From Neoarius graeffei (taxonomy: Eukaryota > Chordata > Actinopteri > Siluriformes > Ariidae): 64,000 nucleotides of DNA. The position numbers and the translations under genes are program-made. Position 1 is the first letter of the stretch. Each line of letters starts with the position of its first letter. The stretch lies in NCBI RefSeq assembly GCF_027579695.1, contig NC_083570.1:8790793-8854792 (forward strand), read 5' to 3'. The notes under the pieces are model-generated. The model was given only the letters and a program-made list of their open reading frames with translations. It was not told the origin of the DNA and did not search any database. Of the stretch, positions 23,701-33,806 are shown one piece after another.

Positions 23701-26700
23701 ACCGCCCGACTCAGGCCGGGCACCCGTCCGGCCTGCAGCCGACTCCCCCCCCCCTTGACGGGAGAGGAAGTCCGCCACGACCATCTGCGCCCCCGGCCTG
23801 TGGACCACCTTGAAGTTGAAGGGTTGGAGTGCCAGATACCAACGGGTGATCCGCGCGTTGGCATCCTTCATGCGGTGGAGCCACTGGAGGGGCGCGTGGT
23901 CCGAACAGAGGGTGAAAGGGCGCCCCAGCAGGTAGTAACGGAGGGCGAGGACCGCCCACTTGATCGCCAGGCACTCCTTCTCAATCGTGCTGTAGCGCCC
24001 CTCACGCACTGACAGCTTCCGACTGATGTACAGGACCGGGCGGTCCTCCCCCTCCACCTGCTGGGACAAAACGGCCCCCAGCCCTCTGTCCGACGCATCC
24101 GTCTGTAACGTAAAAGGGAGAGAGAAGTCAGGGGAGTGTAAAAGTGGCCCCCCACACAGTGCAGCCTTTACTTCAGAGAAAGCCCGCTGACACTGCTCCG
24201 TCCACTGGACCGGATCTGGCGCCCCCTTTTTAGTGAGGTCAGTCAGCGGGCTGGTGACGTCCGAATACTTAGGTATAAACCTACGATAATAGCCAGCCAG
24301 CCCCAGGAACTGTCTCACCCCCTTTTTGGTCTTGGGCCTCGGGCAGGCCGCAATCGCTGCTGTCTTATTAATTTGGGGACGCACCTGCCCGTTGCCCAAG
24401 TGGAAGCCCAGATACCGTACTTCCACCCGCCCAATTGCACACTTCTTTGGGTTGGCAGTGAGTCCCGCCCGCCTCAGCGACCTAAGGACGGCCCTCAGGT
24501 GTTGCAGGTGCCGCTGCCAGTCATTACTATAAATGATAATATCGTCCAAGTACGCGGCCGCATAGGTGGCGTGGGGCCGGAGGACCCTGTCCATCAGCCG
24601 CTGAAACGTAGCAGGCGCCCCAAACAGCCCAAACGGAAGTGTGACGAACTGGTGTAAGCCGAACGGTGTGGAAAAGGCCGTTTTCTCCCGGGATAATGGA
24701 GTCAAGGGGATCTGCCAATATCCCTTCGTCAAATCCAGTGTCGAGTAAAAACGAGCTGTGCCTAGTCGATCGAGCAGCTCATCAATACGAGGCATTGGGT
24801 ACGCGTCGAATTTAGACACCGCGTTGACTTTTCTATAGTCCACACAGAACCGGACCGAGCCGTCCGCCTTGGGAACCAAGACCACCGGGCTGCTCCAGTC
24901 GCTGTGGGACTCCTCGACGATGCCCATTTCGAGCATGGCCTGAAGTTCCTCCCGAACCACCTTTTTTTTGTGTTCGGGTAGCCTGTAAGGGCGGCTACGC
25001 ACTACCACCCCCGGGGGCGTCTCTATGTGGTGTTCTATGAGGTTAGTGCGACCGGGCAGGGGCGAGAACACATCCGAAAACTCGGCCTGCAACTGGGCGA
25101 CCTCCGTGAGTTGGGTCGGGGAGAGGTGGTCTCCACAGGGGACCGGAGGGGTATGTGATGCCAATGTCCCTTTTTGAACCTCCGGCCCCAGCTCCGCCTT
25201 CTCCGGAACTGCCGACACCAACGCCACGGGGACCTCCTCGTTCCAGAGTTTTAGCAGATTGAGGTGGTAGATCTGTAGCGCCCCACCCCTGTCTGTTCGC
25301 CTCACCTCATAGTCGACGTCCCCGACTCGCCGTGTGACCTCAAAGGGCCCTTGCCACTTGGCGATCAATTTGGAGCTCGACGTGGGCAACAGTACGAGTA
25401 CTTTATCTCCCGGTGTGAACTCTCTAAGGCGCGTACCCTTGTTGTACAGGCGGGCTTGCCGTTCCTGGGCCTGCCGCAAATTCTCCTGAGTTAGGTGGGT
25501 GAGCGTGTGGAGTTTTGCGCGCAGGTCCATAACGTACTGAATTTCGTTCTTACTTTGTGAAGGTCCCTCCTCCCAATTTTCCCGCAGCACGTCCAAGATG
25601 CCACGCGGCTTACGCCCATATAATAATTCGAACGGGGAGAACCCCGTGGAGGCTTGGGGGACCTCTCGCACTGAGAACAGCAAGGGTTCGAGCCACTTGT
25701 CCCAATTACGTGCGTCCTCACTTACGAATTTCTTAATAATATTTTTGAGGGTGCGGTTGAACCGTTCCACTAAACCGTCCGTTTGTGGGTGATACACGCT
25801 GGTGCGGATCGGCTTTATCCCCAATAACCCATACAGTTCGCGCAGTGTTCGTGACATAAACGTAGTGCCTTGGTCAGTCAGAATCTCTTTCGGGATTCCA
25901 ACTCGGGAGATGACGCGGAAGAGTGCCTCTGCAATACTGCGTGCTGAGATATTGCGCAGAGGCACTGCTTCCGGGTATCGCGTTGCATAGTCCACTAGAA
26001 CTAATATAAAGCAGTACCCTCGTGCTGACCGATCTAATGGCCCGACGAGATCCATCCCAATTCTCTCAAACGGGGTCTCGATTAACGGTAGAGGGCGCAA
26101 AGGCGCTTTTGGAATGGCCGCTGGATTTACTAACTGGCATTCGCGGCATGCCGTACACCACCTACGGACATCGCCGCGAATCCCCGGCCAATAGAATCGG
26201 GCCATTATTCGGGCTAGTGTTTTATCCTGCCCCAAGTGTCCAGCCATGGGATTAAAGTGAGCCGCCTGGAATACCAATTCCCGGCGGCTCTTTGGAATCA
26301 AAAGCTGCGTGACTCGCTCTTTAGTTTGAGTGTCCTGCGTCACTCTGTATAATCTATCCTTCAAAATCGCGAAGTAAGGGAAGGACAGGGTGGCGTTCGG
26401 CGGGAGCGTTTGACCATCGATTACTCTCACTTGGTCAAACGCATGCCGCAGAGTCTCGTCTCGCGATTGCTCTAATGGGAAATCCGCGAGGGATTCCCCA
26501 ATAGAGAGAGGAGGAGCCGGCGGCTCCTCGCTCTGACGCGGAGATGACGTAGACGGCTCTGTGACAGCTGCTCCCGCCAAAGCGACACCGGGACCTCCCC
26601 CTGTCAACTGGCAGGACCCACTCTCTACTAGGCGCGTCATTAAACCCCGAAATCCCGGCCAATCCGTCCCCAAAATTAAAGAGTGGGTAAGGCGGGGATT

Positions 26701-29700
26701 AACCGCCGCCTTCACTATAAATTTTTCCCCTCTGAAAATAATGTGGACCGACACCAAAGGGTAGCGGTGAACATCCCCGTGCACACACAAAACCTTCACC
26801 TCTTGTGCTCCCCCCAATGCCTCGTTTTGAACCAGGCTTTGGCGAATTGAGGTCTGATTACAACCAGAATCCACCAACGCCTGATATGTAGCCCCTTGGA
26901 TACTCACCGGTATGCGATACGCTCCGGCCCGATCGAGGGCGGCCTCTGGCGCGTCGGGGATCCGAACCACCGCGCCCACTTCCATTGCTGTGCACTGCTG
27001 TTGAAGGTGATCCGGCTCCCCGCAGCGCCAGCAAACCGGCCCGGGCTTTCCCTCTGCACCGGTGATCTGGGGCTCACTCACCTGAGGTGGGGGAGAGACA
27101 GACACAGAAGGGAGAAACGGGAGGGCACCGCGGGTGCGCCGGGCCGGCTGGGGAGGAACCGGCCCCCGCCTCCGCGGTGGGGGAATGGGGCGAGGACGAG
27201 ACACAGGAGGAGGGAGAGAGAGAGAGAGAGAAGAGGAGAGAGGAGATGATGTCATCTGCTGTCCTGCCGCCGGGACAGCCGCCAAATGGTCCTCCGCCAG
27301 CTCGACTGCTTGATCCAACGACGCCGGGCGGTGGCACCGGACCCACTCCGCCGTTCCTGCTGGTAAGCGAGCGACGAACTGTTCCAGCGCCACCTGGTCG
27401 AGGATTCCTTCGGCGTCGCGGTTGTTGGCCCTCAGCCACCGCCAGCAGGCGTCCCGGAGCTGCTGGCCAAACGCGAACGGCCGGCCGACTTCCTCCAAGC
27501 GCAGCGCGCGGAAGCGCTGGCGCTGCTGTTCTGGAGTGCGCCCCACGCGCTGGAGGACGGCCCGGCGGAGGTCCGCGTAGGCCAGCTGGCAGTCGGCGGG
27601 GAGCTGTAGCGCGGCCAGCTGTGCTTCTCCCGTGAGCAGGGGGAGGAGGCGCGCCGCGCGCTGCTCCATCGGCCACCCCGAGGCTTCGGCGACTTGCTCA
27701 AAGAGCGTGATGAACGCCTCGGGGTCATCCTGCGGGCCCATCTTGGTGACAGTGAGGGGAGACGGGCCCGCGGCAGGAGCGCTGGTGGACCCCGCCGACG
27801 CGAGGAGGTGCCGGAACGCCTGTCGATCTTCTTGTTGGGCCAACACCAGGGCCTCGAACCGCTCTTCTTGCTCCTTTCGGAGGGTGAGTAGCGCCTGGTG
27901 CTGGCTTTGCTGGGCCGTGGCAAGGGCGTGGACCAGTTCAGCAAACGGGGAGGACTCCATGGGGCTGCTGTGCTCCAGTCCCAGGTTTCAGCACCACTGT
28001 AGAGGTCAGAGCAGGTGGGTGGAGCACAGAAGTACGGCAGGACAGAACTGAGTTCAAAAAAAACTATTTATTGTGTTCCCTTTTCAGGTTAAGCACACAT
28101 ACACCCAGACACACACACACACAAGGCATCTGGTGCAGGAGAGAGCTCCCTTCCTCTGTTCTCTCTCTCCTTATATAGGGCGTGGTTGCTGGGAAGACAC
28201 ACAAACACAGGTTAATTGATCTCAGGTGAAGTGATTCTGCCACTTACCTTCCCTGACTCCGCCCTCCTGTCACAGACCGGCGCTTGACCACGCCCCCGCT
28301 GCCACACTTATCTATGGGTGGCAAAAGTATGTGAACCTTTTGCTTTCAGTATCTGGTGTGATCCCCTTGTGCAGCAATAACTGCAACTAAACGTTTGCGG
28401 TAACTGTTGATCAGTCCTGCACACCAGCTTGGAGGAATTTTAGCCCATTCCTCCATACAGAACAGCTTCAACTCTGGGATGTTGGTGGGTTTCCTCACAT
28501 GAACTGCTCGCTTCAGGTCCTTCCACAACATTTCGATTGGATTAAGGTCAGGACTTTAACTTGGCCATTCCAAAACATTAACGTTATTCTTCTTTAACCA
28601 TTCTTTGGTAGAACAACTTGTGTGCTTAGGGTCGTTGTCTTGCTGCATGACCCACTTTCTCTTGAGATTCAGTTCATGGACAGATGTCCTGACATTCTCC
28701 TTTAGAATTTGCTGGCATAATTCAGAATTCATTGTTCCATCAATGATGGCAAGCCGTCCTGGCCCAGATGCAGCAAAACAGGCCCAAACCATGATACTAC
28801 CACCACCATGTTTCACAGATGGGATAAGGTTCTTATGCTGGAATGCAGTGGCTTCCTTTCTCCAAACATAGCGCTTCTCATTTAAACCAAAAAGTTCTAT
28901 TTTGGTCTCATCCATCCACAAAACGTTTTTCCAGTAGCCTTCTGGCTTGTCCACGTGATCTTTAACAAACTGCAGATGAGCCGCAATGTTCTTTTTGGAG
29001 AGCAGTGGCTTTCTCCTTGCAACCTTGCCATGCACACCATTTGTTGTTTAGTGTTCTCCTGATGGTGGACTCATGAACATTTAACATTAGCCAATGTGAG
29101 AGAGGCCTTCAGTTGCTTAGAAGTTACCCTGGGGTCCTTTGTGACCTCACCGACTATTACACGCCTTGCTCTTGGAGTGATCTTTGTTGGTCGACCACTC
29201 CTGGGGAGGGTAACAATGGTCTTGAATTTCCTCCATTTGTATACAATCTGTCTGACTGTGGATTGGTGGAGTCCAAACTCTTTTTTAGAGATGGTTTTGT
29301 AACCTTTTCCAGCCTGATGAGCATCAACAACGCTTTTTTTGAGGTCCTCAGAAATCTCCTTTGTTCGTGCCATGATACACTTCCACAAACATGTGTTGTG
29401 AAGATCAGACTTTGATAGATCCCTGTTCTTTAAATAAAACAGGGTGCCCACTCACACCTGATTGTCATCCCAATGATTGAAAACACCTGACTCTAATTTC
29501 ACCTTCAAATTAACTGCTAATCCTAGAGGTTCACATACTTTTGCCACTCACAGAGATGTAATATTGGTTCATTTTCCTCAATAAATAAATTACCAAGTAT
29601 AATTTTTTTTGTCTCATTTGTTTAACTGGGTTCTCTTTATCTACTTTTAGGACTTGTGTGAAAATCTGATGATGTTTTAGGTCATATTTATGCAGAAATA

Positions 29701-30696
29701 TAGAAAATTCTAAAGGGTTCACAAACTTTCAAGCACCACTGTACGCCTTTATCAGACACACACTTGGCGGCTTGGGGGAGGGCGGAATCATTACATCGAC
29801 ACCTTCACAGCTGCTTCTCGCTCATGATGATAATTACATTACTTTCACACGCAGGCGTTTTTGTGCTGATGCTGAAGAAAAACCCAGATCTGTAACCGGT
29901 ATAAGTGACCAACTAACTACATCTCGAGATCCGTTTTATTATCCGCTAGTTTTTGACTCGACTTATCCATACTGATTTATTATTATTCAGCTAATTAATA
30001 TGACTTTTTTTTTTTTTTACCCCCGCCCACATTCAACAGGACGTGGACATGAAGCGTAAACTCCAGACGTTCCAGCCGGATCCGCCCCGAATAAATGTAA
30101 TCATCTTCAACATCACCAACCTGAGCACGGGGGAATCCAAACACAGCTTCCTCAGCCCGTTTCATCATGGTGTTGACGTTCCAGAGTCCTCACCGCTCAC
30201 CATCGTGGAGGACGGCGAGGTCAGTTACGCGCCCCAGGACGCCCAGAATACATCAAGAGCATCAGCAGGTCTCCACAGCCACCGCGGCTCTTTGGGTGAG
30301 GATTACGGACTGGTCTGTCAGGAAGACAGGATTCAGGTGGCCAGCTGCCCGTATAAATCCCAGCAGTGTGTGGGTGAAGTCAACCCATACACAGCACAGA
30401 CTGGAACGACAGAACCCGCACAGGACAGATATGAAGAAAATGAAGATGGAGAGATGCAGAGGTTTTGTAACTGGGACGAAGATCCTGGTCAGCTCCAGCT
30501 GGACTTCCCTCTGCTCAGCAGGTTCGGCTCAGAAACCACAGAGACCCCGACGCTTGGGGACATGACGCTGCTCCCACACCATCCTGCCCTCACGAGTGTC
30601 ATGGTCAAGCAGGGTTCAGAGGAGAGTGAAGATGATTGCCTGCTCCTGAAGATGGAGAAAGACTGGAACCTGCTGATCCAGAGCACCACCTCCTAG
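17779..30696 (+). CDS. il20ra: Class II cytokine receptor, IL-20 receptor alpha type (crfb8), partial
   Basis: Three exons with matching phases: 17779-17920, 18602-18741 and 30040-30696. The first encodes the end of the second fibronectin domain ([15 protein letters not shown]). The second has a transmembrane segment ([20 protein letters not shown]). The third is the whole cytoplasmic tail. The tail matches human IL20RA in order: a box-like [15 protein letters not shown], an acidic [19 protein letters not shown], and a WNLLIQ end. Three YXXQ motifs (30226, 30352, 30388) are candidate STAT3 docking sites. Role by family: membrane chain for IL-20-family cytokines, signalling through JAK-STAT. 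The signal peptide and first domain are not seen between the retrovirus and 17779, so the gene is 5' truncated, rearranged, or its first exons lie elsewhere. Intron 2 is 11.3 kb of nested transposons. A close paralogue such as il22ra1 is less likely. Confidence 0.75.
19147..20680 (+). mobile_element. Tc1 transposon, decayed
   Basis: Terminal inverted repeats begin CAGTGTCTTGCAAAAGTATT and run over 100 bp, flanked by TA. The plus strand between them is a Tc1 transposase in several frames. Recognisable are [23 protein letters not shown] and NPIENLW, the three DDE-motif regions, and an end at GGSTKY. Many stops and frame changes and an 18-base G run (19687-19704) show that it is dead. It lies in il20ra intron 2. 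Confidence 0.88.
20863..21226 (-). repeat. Mermaid/DANA-like SINE with target duplication
   Basis: Full-length reverse copy, from CTCATCTCATCATCTCTAG to the tRNA-like head CACTACACCACCGTGCC. A 12-bp direct repeat ACTGAAATTATC flanks it at 20851-20862 and 21227-21238, as expected of LINE-driven retrotransposition. Confidence 0.85.
21265..22850 (-). mobile_element. Tc1 transposon, second family, nearly full length
   Basis: Inverted repeats CAGGTGCTGGTCATATAATT sit at both ends with TA on each side. The minus strand carries the transposase: an N-terminal helix-turn-helix part (22567-22355), a middle part (22374-22090) and a catalytic part (22100-21537). The last has [20 protein letters not shown] and NPIENLWG, the three DDE regions, and an end at GAPTKY. 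Two frame changes break it. It lies in il20ra intron 2. Confidence 0.88.
23385..23693 (-). repeat. 3' LTR of Gmr1-like element
   Basis: 309 bp, TG...CA, matched by eye to 27998-28306; contains a short (AC)n run and a TATATA box-like stretch. Confidence 0.9.
23599..27960 (-). CDS. Gag-pol polyprotein of Gmr1-like element
   Basis: 1453 residues in one frame. In order: a gag part with a knuckle [14 protein letters not shown]; an aspartic protease with [11 protein letters not shown]; an integrase with the HHCC finger (CTACRECQ) and DDE core ([27 protein letters not shown]); a reverse transcriptase with VDYRKVN and YLDDIII; and an RNase H ([13 protein letters not shown]). The integrase-before-RT order is opposite to standard Ty3/gypsy elements. 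It looks whole and is far more GC-rich than the surrounding intron. Confidence 0.92.
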   Translation of the reverse strand: MESSPFAELVHALATAQQSQHQALLTLRKEQEERFEALVLAQQEDRQAFRHLLASAGSTSAPAAGPSPLTVTKMGPQDDPEAFITLFEQVAEASGWPMEQRAARLLPLLTGEAQLAALQLPADCQLAYADLRRAVLQRVGRTPEQQRQRFRALRLEEVGRPFAFGQQLRDACWRWLRANNRDAEGILDQVALEQFVARLPAGTAEWVRCHRPASLDQAVELAEDHLAAVPAAGQQMTSSPLSSSLSLSLPPPVSRPRPIPPPRRRGPVPPQPARRTRGALPFLPSVSVSPPPQVSEPQITGAEGKPGPVCWRCGEPDHLQQQCTAMEVGAVVRIPDAPEAALDRAGAYRIPVSIQGATYQALVDSGCNQTSIRQSLVQNEALGGAQEVKVLCVHGDVHRYPLVSVHIIFRGEKFIVKAAVNPRLTHSLILGTDWPGFRGLMTRLVESGSCQLTGGGPGVALAGAAVTEPSTSSPRQSEEPPAPPLSIGESLADFPLEQSRDETLRHAFDQVRVIDGQTLPPNATLSFPYFAILKDRLYRVTQDTQTKERVTQLLIPKSRRELVFQAAHFNPMAGHLGQDKTLARIMARFYWPGIRGDVRRWCTACRECQLVNPAAIPKAPLRPLPLIETPFERIGMDLVGPLDRSARGYCFILVLVDYATRYPEAVPLRNISARSIAEALFRVISRVGIPKEILTDQGTTFMSRTLRELYGLLGIKPIRTSVYHPQTDGLVERFNRTLKNIIKKFVSEDARNWDKWLEPLLFSVREVPQASTGFSPFELLYGRKPRGILDVLRENWEEGPSQSKNEIQYVMDLRAKLHTLTHLTQENLRQAQERQARLYNKGTRLREFTPGDKVLVLLPTSSSKLIAKWQGPFEVTRRVGDVDYEVRRTDRGGALQIYHLNLLKLWNEEVPVALVSAVPEKAELGPEVQKGTLASHTPPVPCGDHLSPTQLTEVAQLQAEFSDVFSPLPGRTNLIEHHIETPPGVVVRSRPYRLPEHKKKVVREELQAMLEMGIVEESHSDWSSPVVLVPKADGSVRFCVDYRKVNAVSKFDAYPMPRIDELLDRLGTARFYSTLDLTKGYWQIPLTPLSREKTAFSTPFGLHQFVTLPFGLFGAPATFQRLMDRVLRPHATYAAAYLDDIIIYSNDWQRHLQHLRAVLRSLRRAGLTANPKKCAIGRVEVRYLGFHLGNGQVRPQINKTAAIAACPRPKTKKGVRQFLGLAGYYRRFIPKYSDVTSPLTDLTKKGAPDPVQWTEQCQRAFSEVKAALCGGPLLHSPDFSLPFTLQTDASDRGLGAVLSQQVEGEDRPVLYISRKLSVREGRYSTIEKECLAIKWAVLALRYYLLGRPFTLCSDHAPLQWLHRMKDANARITRWYLALQPFNFKVVHRPGAQMVVADFLSRQGGGESAAGRTGARPESGGGGMWQRGRGQAPVCDRRAESGKVSGRITSPEIN
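27998..28306 (-). repeat. 5' LTR of Gmr1-like element
   Basis: 309 bp, identical by eye to the other LTR. Beside it, at about 27980-27996, the minus strand begins TGGTGCTGAAACC, a likely primer binding site whose tRNA I cannot name. Confidence 0.9.
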
Positions 30697-31558
30697 ATTC
30701 CTCAGACATCTGTTTGATCAAAGTCATCAGTCTGGGATTTTATTAAACAAACACCCAGCGTTCCTTATGTTGTTGGACACCAAATGCTGCTCTTATGAGT
30801 AAAGATCCTCCTGATGGCCGTCTGGTTTTTGGTTTGAGATGGAGATCAGCTTTTTTTTACTGGATAAAGCTGGTCTGGGTGGGTGATGGAAATGCAGTGT
30901 TCAGAAAGTTCAGGCTTTGGGTTGTTTACAGAAATTCAGCCAAGTTCCACTTTTAGGACAGAAAAACACAGAGAGAGACGGACCGTTGGAGAAGGATGGG
31001 GGAGAGACAGACAGATAAAGACTGAGGGGGAGGGGGGAGAGTGTGTTTGAGTTTGTGAGCGAGAGAGAGACTGAGAGATAGACACAGACAAAGAAAGATG
31101 AGAAAGAGACCAATGGGAAGGGAGGCGAGAGAAAGACGGACGGAGAGACAGACAGAGACATAAAGAAAGATGGGGGGAGAGACAGACAGACATGAAGAAA
31201 GAGGGGGGAGAGAGAGACACCAATGGGGAGCGGGAGAGAGACAGATGGAGAAAGACAGACAGAGACCAATGGGGAGGGGGAGAGAGAGATGGACATACAG
31301 ATGGAGAGACAGGCAGACAGAGACAGAGAGGGAGACAGACAGGGGGAGAGAGAGGGAGGGAAGGACGGATGGACAGACAGATGGGGTGAGAGAGGGAGAC
31401 GAGGACAGATGCACAGAGCGAGAGAGGGGGATGGACAGACAGACGGCGAGGGAGACAAGGGCAGATTTTATTGTCCTTGCTGTATACAGCTGGAGTGTTA
31501 CAGTATGATCACTGAATAGTATGAATTGCAGGATGGATGACAAACTCACAACAATAAA
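30694..31558 (+). other. 3' untranslated region of il20ra-like gene
   Basis: Follows the TAG stop. An AATAAA signal lies at 31553-31558 after a long purine-rich repeat. If this signal is used, the repeat is part of the mRNA; earlier cleavage would avoid it. There is no other strong signal that I can see in between. Confidence 0.45.
30960..31460. repeat. Purine-rich GA/GACA simple repeat
   Basis: About 500 bp of AGAGAGAC/AGACAGAC-type sequence, nearly free of T on the plus strand. Both strands give long open frames only because of this composition. It lies behind the il20ra stop codon. Confidence 0.85.
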
Positions 31559-32297
31559 TGTCCAGTATGTTACACCCTCAGGGATCAGAGTATCTTTAGA
31601 GCTTCATTGACGTGAGATCGACCTGCCAATCTCGACTTTCAGAACATTCCTCTAAAGTCTAAACTAAATAAACAACAGTGTCAGAATTATAACCGTTTAT
31701 TACTGTTCAGGTTCATTATAACCATCTTTGCGAAACAAACAGTAAAAAGCACTAGATCACATTATTATATGAACAAATGATGTTATTGTTATCCTTTGTT
31801 GCTGTCAGGTTAAAAAAAACAATCCATGAAATGTTACATTTGTGTTTTTGTTTTTTCTTTTTTTCCTCCCCTCCCCCAGTTCTGTGTTATTGTGTGAAAG
31901 GCATTTTCAGTATATTTATCATTACTTTATTCTCAACTTCTCCCTGAATGTGAAATGTTTGTATGAAGGAAACCGCTTTAGTGAAAAAGAGATTTTCACC
32001 ACGTGAAGGATTTTTAAATATAAAGTTAAATGTTTTGGTGTTTTTCACTTTGAAATAAGCTGACAGATTGCTAACTTTTACCTCACTGTAAGTAATGTGT
32101 ATTTTAATCATAATGATCACAAAATAAACACAATACATGATGGAAATAAAGACTGGATGGAAAAGTGTGTGGTGTGTGAAAGGTGTTCATGTCTCACGGG
32201 GTCTGATGATTTAAAATGGTGACTTTTTAAACTTTCTTTGTCGCCACCTAGTGGCTATGGAAAAGATAAGTTCATGGCTCTGTGCTTCCTAAGGCTG
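31559..32297. other. Intergenic AT-rich stretch
   Basis: No gene seen. It holds a CTCF-like motif near 32241 and short AT-rich tracts. A second AATAAA lies at about 32122. Confidence 0.5.
32241..32254 (-). promoter_or_regulatory. CTCF-like motif between il20ra and CFAP206
   Basis: Minus strand CCACTAGGTGGCGA agrees with the CTCF core consensus at 13 of 14 positions. It sits in the gap between an immune receptor gene and a cilia gene, a plausible boundary position. Binding is inference. Confidence 0.4.
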
Positions 32298-32879
32298 CTG
32301 GGCCATAGAAGGTTCACGCTGCACGCTGCATACTACACGCGTGTAAAGAAAAGTGGACAAACGTAGCATGACTTGCTCTGGGCCATAGAACGGCGTTCAC
32401 GTTGCACGCTGCACACTTCACGCGTGAAGCGTGAAATGAACATGCACACTTTTTTCTAGGCGTGAAGATGGAAATTCCAGTCAATACATGCGGTCACCGC
32501 CGCGCCAGCCAATCAGAACGGGTCTAGGGAGATAACTCTATGCTTTCAGGGGAAAACTTCAGAAAAAATATAATTGAATGGTATAATTGAAAAATAGTTC
32601 TTCATCGGGATTGTCAAGCAGATTATAGAATGTTCGGTGAAATTCACCACGGGTTTCTCTCAGAAGGAAGTGTTCTCGGCTCCAAATCCTGTTCCTTTTT
32701 CTCTTCCTCTGTCTCAGTAAAAGCAGAATGAGGCAATCGTCGTCATCCGAAGAGTCCATATTGTTGGTTACTCGGTCAAAGTAGAACAGACGCAACACGT
32801 GAACATCCAAGCATGAAGTTTAATGGCCCAGGGTCCGGTTCTTCACGTGAACATGCAGCGTGAACCTTCTATGGCCCAG
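32298..32879 (-). mobile_element. PIF/Harbinger-type non-autonomous element
   Basis: Ends are inverted: TGGGCCATAGAAGGTTCACG on the left and its near-complement on the right. The minus strand at 32810-32559 encodes an N-terminal transposase-like piece (RGEFHRTFYNLLDNPDEELF), matching the start of HARBI1-like transposases. The catalytic part is missing, so the element is internally deleted. The left end is partly duplicated at about 32380-32420. Confidence 0.65.
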
Positions 32880-32915
32880 CTGCCTAACAGAGTTGTGCTT
32901 CAACCTTTACATTCT

Positions 32916-33106
32916 CATCTCATCTCCTTATCTCTTCTGCTTTATCCTGTTCTACAGGGTCGCAGGCAAGCTGGAGCCTATCCCAGCTGACTACGGGCGA
33001 AAGGCGGGGTACACCCTGGACAAGTCGCCAGGTCATCACAGGGCTGACACATAGACACAGACAACCATTCACTAACAGCGCTAACCACTACACCACCGTG
33101 CCGCCC
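32916..33106 (-). repeat. Mermaid/DANA-like SINE, internally deleted
   Basis: The reverse copy lacks the middle part but keeps both ends. A 12-bp target duplication CCTTTACATTCT flanks it at 32904-32915 and 33107-33118. Confidence 0.8.
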
Positions 33107-33806
33107 CCTTTACATTCTATTTGTATAATTCTGAATAGAATTTTAAAAGATTTTCTTTAGATTCTAGATTTATTTTACTTTACGGAAGTGTATTACAGTA
33201 AAAGGGAAAAGCTGTAGCTTCTTTATGTTCCTTTATTTGCCTTCCTTCCTTCTTTCTTTTGTTTTTCCTGTTCTTTCTTTGTTTACAGAATGCAGATTTT
33301 ATGTAAATTAGGTCAAATGTGAAGTTTCTGGAATGCCCGGGGAAAAATAAAAGCTTTTAAGGGGAAAGTAGAAGCCTGCAAGCAGTCAAACAAATAAAAC
33401 AAAATGTGTATATGTTTAAAACAAATAGCAAGGTTCATAAGCATAACTATTTTGGTCATGTTCTCACGAGTTAAGTTATGCTAACATGGACTTGCTAGTA
33501 AAAGTTAGCTGCTTAAAAAGAGTTTAGCTATTTTAGATAAAATATATGAAATTGATATTCAAATACTTTCTATAACATTATTCAGTGCTTATACGTTAGT
33601 TTACAATTTTGTGGATGGGCTGTACGCAACACAGAATAAAAAAATGAAAGTACAACTATAAACTACAATTACACATACATATAGAAACTTACAGACGTGT
33701 AAACAGACATTACAAAAATATAGCTGTTCTACAGTAAACTGATGCACAGAACGGGATTTGTCGCCCCCTGTGGTGGTTTATGGAACTACAGCACGCTTGT
33801 ATTTCC

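Larger units (their letters stand above)
23385..28306 (-). mobile_element. Gmr1-like Ty3/gypsy LTR retrotransposon, looks whole
   Basis: LTRs of 309 bp at 23385-23693 and 27998-28306 start TG, end CA and match by eye, so the copy is young. The 5-bp target duplication CTTAT is at 23380-23384 and 28307-28311. One long frame (27960-23599) encodes gag and pol, its end reaching into the 3' LTR. Integrase comes before reverse transcriptase, the domain order known for Gmr1 elements of fishes and other deuterostomes. It is inserted in a Tc1 transposon within il20ra intron 2. Confidence 0.93.
23199..29741 (-). mobile_element. Tc1 transposon, third family, host of a nested LTR element
   Basis: Inverted repeats CAGTGGTGCTTGA.. 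lie at both ends beside TA. The transposase reads on the minus strand: 29451-29071 holds the paired DNA-binding part starting [14 protein letters not shown], 29035-28556 holds [11 protein letters not shown] and [10 protein letters not shown], and 28531-28346 holds the third acidic region PIEMLW and an end at GDHTRY. One frame change and one stop separate them. Without the nested Gmr1-like element the transposon is about 1.6 kb. A truncated relative lies at 38929-39499. Confidence 0.9.

Noticed and set aside
27074-27676. Long GC-rich frames on both strands
   Set aside because: Shadow frames of the Gmr1-like gag part.
30910-31549. Several overlapping frames on both strands with Ser/Pro/Leu or Arg/Glu/Asp-rich products
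   Set aside because: Produced by the GA/GACA simple repeat; no domain, no codon bias, and all frames are open at once.
33758-33778. CTCF site right before the CFAP206 promoter
   Set aside because: GCCCCCTGTGGTGG shares the GC-rich half but differs from the consensus at three positions.
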